Source: Onchidella celtica (lineage: Eukaryota > Mollusca > Gastropoda > Systellommatophora > Onchidiidae). Taken from it: a DNA stretch of 64,000 bases. The notes below the pieces were generated by a model. That model was not told where the DNA came from and searched no databases. It saw only the letters and a list, made by a program, of their open reading frames with translations. A program made the position numbers and the translations under genes. Each line of letters opens with the position of its first letter. The stretch's first letter is position 1. The stretch spans positions 14,008,822 to 14,072,821 of the forward strand of contig OZ007581.1 in NCBI GenBank assembly GCA_963931925.1, read 5' to 3'. Shown here one piece after another: positions 55,879 to 64,000 of this stretch.

Positions 55879-57139
55879 GAGGAAGACACTACCAGTTCCA
55901 GACGATGGTTCCGCCCTTGCAACTGCTAGATCACCACCGCTCAGATTACACTAGTACTCCAGCAATGAAGCCCCGCGGGGCGGGTTTTGGTTGAATCAGG
56001 CCAGGGATCGGTACCGTATCGTTTATTGATTCCTGGATTAAATTGATTGATTATTTGACTGTGTGACTGTAGTGGTGGAGGCGGCAGCGTCTATTGTGTT
56101 GTGTGAGAAGGTACAACCAGATTTGAGCTCGTCAGTTTTTCCCGCCTCTTCTCCACCCCTATCCCCTGTTTTTTTTTTGGTTCGTTTTTTTTTTGTTTTT
56201 TACAGACCTAATGTGTCAGTTTGCCCGTCAAAACTGGGTGGTTGTAGAATTACTAGTTATTAACTTTTGGTGACATTTTCAATGAGCACCTGGCAAAATA
56301 AGTTTTTATTCCACAAAGGATAAGACTGTTTCATGATAGTAGGGAGTACACCCCCCCCCCTCCTTTTTTTTTAGCGGAGGGGGCGGGGAGAAATATGGGA
56401 ATTAATTTGAAAAAAAAAACAACCTCACTTGCTGAAGTCTTTTTTTTTTTTCGTCTTTTTTTTTTTTTCCCCAGCCATTTCCAGTCGACTTACTATTGTA
56501 TCTGTAATTCAGTTTGGGTGTGGGAGGGGGTGAATAGGTGGAAGAGCCACGAGTAATTACCGAATTCTTTTCCCGAACAAGACTTTCATCACGTGAGTTG
56601 GTCCAGCGTTCTAGACATTCAGAAATTAATAGCGGTTTTCAGTCCGGACCAACAGCCACCCCCCAAGACCGGCACTTCCATTTGTCCACAGATAATTCCC
56701 CGGCCACTGACGAAATATTATTAAAAAACATAGAAAAACTGTAGGGTCGCAGCAAGTCTTTGCTACGCGTAACTTTTTCTTTTTGCCAGATTTTGACGTT
56801 TCCCCGCCTTTGCAGCCAGCATTCAGAAAACCGCATTTTAACTGAATGTGTAGATTCCATGCATATATCCGAAGAAAGCACTATACCTGCGGATCCATGA
56901 AAGAATTATTTGCTATCGTGGATCCACAGTGCGTCTTGTCCTTTCTGAAAGAGGTTAAGAGCTACAACGTGATTTAAAAACTTCTATACGTATTTACAAA
57001 ATTCTTTTCAGATATACAAAACAACTTTTGAAAATTTTAACAAGTGTAAAGAAATTAATATGAAACTATTGAATTCTATTTGTGAAATGTAGAAGCTCTG
57101 AATACCAGACACGAATAGAGTAGCCTACACAGTATCAGA
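55879..57139. other. Intergenic sequence including an R2 fragment
   Basis: Homopolymer C and T runs near 56350-56470. At 56725-56830 an R2 fragment (AAAAACTGTAGGGTCGCAGC, CTTTTTGCCAGATTTTGAC). No gene. Confidence 0.5.
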
Positions 57140-57370
57140 TAGACCGTGAAAGGCGCAAATTGGCCGTTATCGTGCTTATGCGCTGTAATGCCTTGGCGTA
57201 TGAGATTGACGCCAAATTTGCACTTGGTGGGAATGACATCGTTCGTATGTGGACCCGCTGGTTATGATATTGCGCGGACGTCGATCTGATGCAGCGAACC
57301 CGCACGAACGGTAATCCTGCCAATCCTGCGGAAATCTACGTCGGATTGGCGTAGGAATGCTGGCTGGGTA
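57140..57370. repeat. Dispersed repeat R3, copy 2
   Basis: Begins with the GTGAAAGGCGCAAATTGGCC motif that also occurs at about 3266 and 15990, then the R3 block order listed for 48140-48300. Confidence 0.6.
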
Positions 57371-57829
57371 TACCACTCACATAAAAACAACATATAGAAA
57401 AAAAACTAAGAAAAAATAAAAGTATGTTTGTAGAGGCGTATTACTCAATACTCAGGAGCCTCGAACACCTGGCAGTCACAGGGAAGATCGAACTTTCGAA
57501 GGCATGAAGAGCAGGGGTAGACAGAGAAAAACGTTCACTGAAAGTCTTAATTCATGGACAACAAATAAACGTCACAACAGCAACTCCTTCTTGAGGTTGG
57601 CTGATGACAGATCCGAGTGGAGAGCCATGATCGCCAATGTCTGTTCCAGACAGGGCAACTGATGATGATTACTCAGTATACCAGAGCCTTACCGTGCTAG
57701 TATATTTTATGATGATGGCGGGAGATTGCCACAAAAAGAAAGAAATCTTTTATCATCTCCGTATGCCATACCAAGGAGGCGCTCGGTGCAGGTGAACTAT
57801 GGTAGTTCGGCTTTAATAAAATTTTCAGG

Positions 57830-58045
57830 GGAAGCAAAAGACTGAATAACTTTCTTTAACAAACTTATTGATTACGATATTTAAAAAAAAAAAAAAACAA
57901 CGCCATTTAACCCATAGGTTCCAGAATTTAACCCCTAACTTATGACACAACCACCTGCGGGTTGTTAAGGGCGACAAGCATGCCAAAATATCTCCATTAA
58001 AAAAAAAAAAAAAGACGAGTTACGATAGTCTGCCATTATGGTTCT
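57830..58045 (+). repeat. Dispersed repeat family R1, copy 4
   Basis: CTGAATAACTTTCTTTAAC, CATTTAACCCATAGGTTCC, AGAATTTAACCCCTAAC, CACCTGCGGGTTGTTAAGG, GACGAGTTACGATAGTCTGC. Confidence 0.7.
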
Positions 58046-58274
58046 CGACATGTATGAAGAAAAGATCCCCTAGTGGTCTATTTTTGATAGAATTCCTAAT
58101 TTATCAACACATATATTAATATATATCATCATGGTAATTTTTCATTATACTGTTGGATTATCTGACTACTTTAAATCAGTTTTGCAGATTTCGAGAGATT
58201 TGGGTGGGGGCAGTTTTCTTTGAGACCTAAACATCAATCGTTGGTCACAAAACAATGAAGAGTTTATACTATGA

Positions 58275-58445
58275 CAAAAATGGAAGTCGGCTGGCCATGT
58301 CGGAAGAATGAAAGGTAACAGATGGACAAGGTGTTGCACTGGATGGAGGTCTAGAAAAGGAAGGGGAGCAAGAGGATGCCCCGGGAGACGACGGAGAGAC
58401 GATATTGTGCAGACAGCCAGTGGCTGAGCTACATTTTTGGGACCC
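58275..58445 (+). mobile_element. LINE reverse-transcriptase C-terminal remnant
   Basis: One frame from 58281 reads WKSAGHVGRMKGNRWTRCC, then TGWRSRKGRGARGCPGRRRR and DDIVQTASG then a stop. This follows the W-GH-RM-RWT ... RGRP-RW-DDI pattern at the C-terminus of many non-LTR retrotransposon polyproteins. It is from a different LINE than the insert at 11039. The rest of the element is absent. Confidence 0.75.
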
Positions 58446-58949
58446 TGAAGCTTGAATTATTATGGGGCCTCTTCGCAACCAGCAACGATAGGGCAACATA
58501 CCAAAATTCACTCATTAAAAAAAGTTTCTTCACGATCCCTCAGGGATCAGGGGCCCTGGAGCTTAAAGCTTCGATAGGTTCATAGTAGATTAGATACGCC
58601 ACTAATGACAGATGGATATGCGTGGACAAGACGGACGGAAACAGAAAAGAATGGACATGGAACAGAAAGGGTTACATCCTGCCGTGGACGGGCACAAGAC
58701 CTGTCAAGAACAAAAACACAAAACAAAAAGAAATGAAAACCGCTGCTCTATACCGACTATGTATTTATACTTATAACAGCAATTATAGCGGATTAACCCT
58801 TTGTATACGAACTCCTTATGAAGGTCTTCAGGTGGAAAGAGATTACGGCCCGGGTAATGAATGGTCGCACAAACAACTAACTAGTCAGCATTGTGAATGA
58901 GTTTATAAATGGTGGGGGAAAATGGCGTGTAGGATTTAAAGTATTGACG
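58446..58949. other. Intergenic sequence
   Basis: No feature recognised. Confidence 0.4.
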
Positions 58950-59160
58950 AAAACCACAGAAAAACTGTGGCGCTGTGGGGTCTCAGCAAGGCTATAGGCA
59001 AAGTCAAAATTTGGCAAAAAGGAAAAGTTGCAGCCTATGTAGCAACGCCTCGTGTAAGAAATAATACCCAAACGATACAACGAAATGTAACCTGAAAGAG
59101 AAGACAGAAAATGGCCGATATTTTCGCAACAACCCTTTTCAAGGAAAAAAACAACAAACA
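58950..59160. repeat. Dispersed repeat R2, longer copy
   Basis: ACCACAGAAAAACTGTGG, GGTCTCAGCAAGGCTA, AAGTCAAAATTTGGCAAAAA, GCAACGCCTCGTGTAAG, CCCAAACGATACAACG, GAAAATGGCCGATATTTTCG. Opposite strand to the 60690 copy. Confidence 0.6.
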
Positions 59161-59221
59161 ACAGAAAAAACAATGCAAAATTGAACAGATAAAACAATCG
59201 AATAAGAAAAGATTTGAATCA

Positions 59222-59700
59222 GAAATAATAATAATAAATAGAATTTCTATAGCGCATTTCTAATAAAATTATTACTCAATGCGCTGTACATTGCATCAAT
59301 AATTCATGCATACACTTTCCAAATCTCATACTAAAACACGCACTCTCATCCATACAAACTTTCAGTTTCACACACATAGACGCTCTTAGTCATATAGCAC
59401 TAGCTTATATAATCAATTGTAACATCAAAGTACAGAATAGAATTTTGAAAATTTAAAAGTTTCGGAGGAAAAGGTGATGTTTTACGCTTTTCTTAAAGCT
59501 TTCAAGATTCGGTGATTCACGAATGTTCAAGGGTATCTGGTTCCAGACAAAAGGTTCAAAATAGTTGAAGGATCTATGGCCTATAGTTTTATAGTTTTTA
59601 GATGGGATTCTTAAGATTGTTTTGTCTAAACAGAATATTCTTGCTTGGACAGCAACACAAAAGCACGTCTGCCAATTTGTGGAGGCTTGAATGATTTAAA
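59222..59700 (-). mobile_element. Retroposon with ATT-repeat tail (minus strand), family uncertain
   Basis: On the minus strand it ends TGCGCTATAGAAATTC and (TTATTA)n, the same kind of tail as SINE S1b, preceded by AATGTACAGCGCATTGAG. The 5' limit is not clear. Confidence 0.5.
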
Positions 59701-59751
59701 GTAGCACAGATTTATGATTTATCCTGGACTACGACGAGAACAAAGATTGAG

Positions 59752-60410
59752 GTGGTCTAGAGGCAAGGTGCTCGCCTCTCATGCCAAGGGTCCCGGGTTC
59801 TAAACCCGGGCAGTGCAGGCATGTTGGAAATTGGATTTTTCTCATATTTTCAAGTCCCTGGTCCTATTGGGGGGTAGGATCGAGTACCTAGTCTTCTCGG
59901 ATAAGGACGAAAAAACTCGGAGGGCCCGTGTGCACGTTGCGCACGTTAAAGATACCTTGGCAGTTGGAAATCGTAAAGAGCAGGCCGAAAGGCCGCTGCC
60001 CGGGCAAAATTGAAAATTGAAATTAATAGATTAAAAGTTATCCATATCACCCCCCCCCCCCCCGCCAGAATTTATTATTCATTATTAAATATAAATTGTT
60101 ATTAATAAATATTCAAATATTATTCGAGTTGTGTGTTGTGTGAACTGATGTGAGTTGTGAACTGCTGTGAGTTGTGAACTGTTGTGAGTTGTGAACTGCG
60201 CCTAACAGGCTGCGTTACAATTTGCTCTGAGATAGAGAGAGAGAGAGTGAGCGAGACAGGGAGAGAGAAAGAAGCAGTGCAGTGTGTTGAGCGCTTCGCC
60301 GGCAGCTCCATTCTGCTCTGTGGTTGACATGTTGTTTCTGTAAAGCGCATAGAGCATTTTAAATGGATATGCGCTATATAAATGCTATACATTATTATTT
60401 TATTATTTAT
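59752..60410 (+). mobile_element. SINE family S1b, copy 2 (full length)
   Basis: The tRNA-like head GGTGGTCTAGAGGCAAGGTG, then GGGTTCTAAACCCGGG, is complete. Body and tail match 54831-55440 almost base for base, with a few differences (for example GCGCCTAACAGG against GCGCCTGACAGG). Confidence 0.9.
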
Positions 60411-60689
60411 CTGAAAGCAGTGTAAAATGAAGTTTATGTCAAAATGTCTTTCCTTTAACAGAAGGGGGAAAAAAGTGAAACGAAAAAAAAAAAAAACATC
60501 CAAAAAAAAAAAAAAATTCCGTTGTTCCACCAAACATCTCTGGAAGGACTGCGCTCCGAAAATCCAAGTCTGAAACTCGCAGACGCTTAGTACTCTACTC
60601 AAATAATTTTATGAAACGTTCTACGATTTTTTTATTCGCTGAATTTTCTATTACGTTATATTTTTTGTTTTTCTCTGGAGAAGGTCAGA
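60411..60689. other. A-rich intergenic sequence
   Basis: Two poly-A runs near 60487-60520. No gene. Confidence 0.45.
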
Positions 60690-61200
60690 GGTTTTTGTGT
60701 TATTTCTTACGCCAGGCTGCGCTACCTACAACTTTTTCTTTTTGCCATACTTTGACTTTTGCTTCAATCCTTACTGCGACCCCACAGTTTTTCTGTAGTT
60801 TTTAAATAATCAATGTTGTTGTTGCACCCGACGTCACAAAAGTGGGGTTTTTTTGTTTTGTATTTGGTTTAGTGCGTTTCTAAGACAAAGTGATAACTAA
60901 AACGAATCTCCTGTTCTAACTTTGCAAATTTATTAGTGTTTATTTCTGTCGTCTGCAGGCACCAGCCCGGCCTATTCTTGTTGGGAATTGACGAAATATT
61001 ATAAAAACCACAGAAAAACTGTGGGGAAGGCTATAGCCAGGCAAAGTAAAAAAGACTGTTGCCGAAATATCGGCCATTTTGTCTTCTCTTATAGTTTTGC
61101 GTTTCGTTGTATCGTTTGGGTATTAAATCTTACGTGTGAGGCTTCGCTACATACACCTTTTTCTTTTTGCCGCATTTTGACTATTCTTGTTAGGGGACCG
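60690..61200. repeat. Two R2 copies in opposite orientation
   Basis: 60690-60810 holds the inverse of the R2 left part (GCGACCCCACAGTTTTTCTG). 60985-61200 holds a direct copy (ACCACAGAAAAACTGTGG, ATCGGCCATTTTGTCTTCTC, GAGGCTTCGCTACATACACC). Confidence 0.6.
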
Positions 61201-61429
61201 TGGTATTTACATATTAAGCTATAGCTGAGCAGTGAAGACAACTGTGAATTTTCTCTGTTCGGCTTTGTAATTAGCCTGCAGTCCCCTAACATCAGTCAAT
61301 CTTATGTACTATCCATATTGTAAACAGCAACATTAACACAAAACTGCACTATCGGTTCGTTTCACTTGATGTCAGAGAAAACGTGTGGCTGCTCCGAATC
61401 TTTAAATTACATGTACTTGGGAGACATGG

Positions 61430-61950
61430 TGGTCTAGAGGCTAGATGCTTGCCTCTCATGCCGAAGATAACGGGTTAGAATCCCCGTAGGTGCAGAGAAA
61501 GAGATGGGAGGACAATCCCAGAATGGACGAGCTTGAGGTTGAGCGATACAATCAGGAGGTCAGAAAACCGAGAGGATTGGAGGATGCTTGTTGCCAGACC
61601 ACCTGTGGCGCCACAAACAGTCCACAGGACTACGGGATAGAGAGAGAGAGAGGTGCAGGCATGTTGGAACTTTGGTTGTTTTTTTTTCTCATATTCTCCT
61701 GATCCTGTGGTAGGTAGGACTGAGCACCTAGTCTTCTCGGAAAAGGACGAAAAGATCGGAGAACCCGCGTGCACGTTGCGCACGTTAAAAGGACCTTGGC
61801 CGTTGGAAATTGTGAAGAGCAGGCCGTAAAAGGCCGCAGTCAAGGCAAAATTCTAAAAACCGAATCCGCTAGCACAACAAGAAAAATAAAAACAAGAAAA
61901 GTGAGGTGTAACTGTCGAGGACAGCGAATCTCCTAAAATAAAGAGCTGAA
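61430..61950 (+). mobile_element. tRNA-derived SINE, family S1, interrupted by a LINE fragment
   Basis: Head GGTGGTCTAGAGGCTAGATG and GGGTTAGAATCCCCG. The SINE breaks at GGTGCAG and resumes 155 bp later with GGTGCAGGCATGTTGGAAC and the usual body and tail. Confidence 0.85.
61488..61658 (+). mobile_element. 5'-truncated LINE 3' end inserted in the SINE, 8-bp target duplication
   Basis: AGGTGCAG at 61488-61495 and 61651-61658 flank an insert ending in a GA-repeat tail. One frame reads KRWEDNPRMDELEVERYNQE. A shifted frame gives a C-terminus like those of LINE reverse transcriptases ending in a short basic or Pro-rich tail. Only about 155 bp remain. Confidence 0.75.
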
Positions 61951-62965
61951 CACATCTGTAAATTACTTTCATTTAAAATAGCGGCGGTGCAATGAGCCTC
62001 TACAAATCAATTTTGCAATGCCAGCATTGCACACTACGGCCCGACACACCAGTACAAGATGCGGGAATATCCGAAAATCTCCCAATCGACATGTATGCGG
62101 AATTTATCTATGTAACCTAGCAACTGCCAAATTAACATGGCGTCTCGTTCCTTATTCTCTTGCAGATGTCCATATCCTTGAAGTGAGATCTATCATCTGT
62201 GTGATTGTTGTGTCAAAGTTCTAACGGTGTACAGGTGACTTCGATTTAGTATATAATTTATATATGCACACAGCGGTAGACCGAATCCCTTATAGTTATA
62301 GATTTCTAGTACATGTACAATGTTTGAAATCTTTAGCGGTGTGTTGTAATATTTCTTTCTTGTTTAAAACGCGCGGCATTGCAACATATAGCCCAGATCT
62401 ATCTTTTTATTTTTGGCTATATCTGATCTTTCTTCTTCAAGCCCTGGTGCAACTCGATATAGATCATTTTCTGTTTTTGCTTTTTTAAATTTCGTGAATT
62501 ATCTAGACTATGGGAAACAAAAACTTTTTGTGAAAAAAGGGGGAGGTGGGGTCACCTAGAATATCAATATTTTCATCCATGAGGGAATAGAACAGTAGAA
62601 CCTGTCTGTCCCTCTTTTCAAACTTGCACAGTACCGCTCCTTCTCCCTTTCATTGCTTAATAATTCATCTCATTAAACTGGTGATTTTACTCTGAAACGT
62701 TAATCAATTATCATTCTAGAAAATCAATCGATCGATCGATCAATCAATCAATCAGTCAGCCACTTAATCAATCACTCAATCAAACAGCTAGTCAGGGTCA
62801 GTCAGTCAATATCATTAAGAGGCTTTATTTGGTACATCGTCCTTGTATTATTGTTACTTTAATCTCTAAAGCAATACATAATGTAATTTCTATGCTCTTT
62901 GTTTTTAAAGAGCCCGCCTGCCTTGACCACCCAGTTCAGCTGACATTGTCCAGTTGCTCTCAGGA
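61951..62965. other. Intergenic sequence with an AATC-type simple repeat
   Basis: Degenerate (AATC)n / (GATC)n at about 62725-62815. No gene recognised before the candidate exon below. Confidence 0.5.
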
Positions 62966-63183
62966 GCTCCGGGTCTTTCAGTTGTGACATCCTGGATTGA
63001 AGTGGTCACTCTAGGACAAAGAATGACCACTGACCTGACCAGGCTCATATCTCGGCTCACCATCGACCAATCACACCAGCCGAATTGTCTCAGTGGCGGT
63101 TATCTGAGCAACGTCAACAAGACATCTTCTCTGTCAACAAATGTTGTCAACAACCCCGCACCTGCTGATCTCGTAGACCCCTG
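62966..63183 (+). CDS. Possible terminal coding exon of an unknown gene
   Basis: After an acceptor-like tract (ccagttgctctcag) the frame reads APGLSVVTSWIEVVTLGQRM, TTDLTRLISRLTIDQ, then PNCLSGGYLSNVNKTSS and ends ADLVDP then TGA. The composition looks protein-like and is not repeat-derived, in contrast to its surroundings. I do not recognise a family, no upstream exon is visible in the window, and it could be chance. Confidence 0.3.
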
Positions 63184-63298
63184 AATTTATGTTCGTGGGC
63201 CTTTCTAGACAGGCAGGAACAGAATAGATACGGAAAGACTTAAAAGTTGAAAAAATAAGCTTATTAATACCAGCAATGATAAAAGAGGTATGATGTCA

Positions 63299-64000
63299 TA
63301 GATATATTCAACTTCGTTCCAGAGGTTATTCCATTTAGTAGTGACAACTATTTCTGAATGACATGTCTACCAAAGGGGAATAGAAAACAAGAAAGTAACA
63401 TTGGTGGCAATAAAAGAAGTATGATGTGATAGATAAAATATGTTCAACTTCGTTCCAGAGGCTATTTCTTTTAGTTGTGACAACTATTTCTGAATGATAG
63501 TCTATCAAGGGGGAATAGAAAACAAGAAAGTAACATTGGTGGCAATAAAAGAAGTATGATGTGATAGATAAAATATGTTCAACTTCGTTCCAGAGGCTAT
63601 TTCTTTTACTTGTGACAACTATTTCTGAATGACAGTCTATCAAGGGGGAATAGAAAACAAGAAAGTAACATTGGTGGCAATAAAAGAAGTATGATGTGAT
63701 AGATAAAATATGTTCAACTTCTTTCCAGAGGCTATTTCTTTTAGTTGTGACAACTATTTCTGAATGACAGTCTATCAAGGGGGAATAGAAAACAAGAAAG
63801 TAACATTGGTGGCAATAAAAGAAATATGATGTGATAGATAAAATATGTTCAACTTCGTTCCAGAGGCTATTTCTTTTAGTTGTGACAACTATTTCTGAAT
63901 GACAGTCTATCAAGGGGGAATAGAAAACAAGACAGTAACATTGGTGGCAATAAAAGAAGTATGATGTGATAGATAAAATATGTTCAACTTCGTTCCAGAG
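63299..64000. repeat. Satellite array, 135-bp unit, running off the right edge
   Basis: TTCAACTTCGTTCCAGAGG recurs at about 63307, 63443, 63578, 63713, 63848 and 63983 (spacings 136, then 135). The unit also holds GTGACAACTATTTCTGAATG, GGGGGAATAGAAAACAAG and GGTGGCAATAAAAGAAG. Because 135 is a multiple of three, an apparent 192-residue frame appears on the minus strand; it is a repeat artefact. Confidence 0.97.

Noticed and set aside
63335-63913. 192-residue minus-strand frame
   Set aside because: The 135-bp satellite keeps a frame open by period; no start context or family signature.

Overview
This is an animal genome window: spliced genes with GT-AG introns, a 17.6-kb intron, tRNA-derived SINEs, 5'-truncated LINEs, many short inverted-repeat DNA elements (MITEs), minisatellites and CT/GA microsatellites. 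The gene content and the RAG1 N-terminus-like domains (which I recall being reported from the sea slug Aplysia) suggest a lophotrochozoan, most likely a gastropod mollusc. I cannot name the species.

Left part (1-19.4 kb). A plus-strand RAG1-N-like exon (copy A) runs off the left edge. Two minus-strand exons at 3375-3473 and 1375-1528 encode the membrane-anchored start of a short-chain dehydrogenase whose remaining exons lie off the left edge. The rest is repeats.

Centre (19.4-42.5 kb). The 3' half of a histone H4 transcription factor gene (HINFP orthologue) lies on the plus strand: exons at 19426-19503, 37055-37175, 37764-37902, 38525-38649 and 39661-42517. They encode five C2H2 fingers, the family's WPSGH block and a very long disordered tail with a five-copy array of SUMO-acceptor motifs. 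The first of these introns (19504-37054) holds five more RAG1-N-like exons (B-F), all on the same strand. C and D come from a 4-kb tandem duplication. B and F are broken. E is intact and is followed by a decayed downstream exon. All six copies appear to end in phase 1 on a split Gly codon, the same phase as the HINFP acceptors downstream. They could therefore be alternative N-terminal exons for the HINFP fingers, or remnants of a mobile gene family that settled here. Telling these apart is the main question raised by the window.

Right part (42.5-64 kb). There is no gene until a single-coding-exon RING/B-box/coiled-coil/beta-propeller TRIM protein on the minus strand (49491-51506). The remainder is repeats: an 11 x 58-bp minisatellite, two near-identical 0.6-kb SINEs, piggyBac-, hAT- and Harbinger-like MITEs, LINE tails, one possible terminal exon near 63 kb, and a 135-bp satellite running off the right edge.
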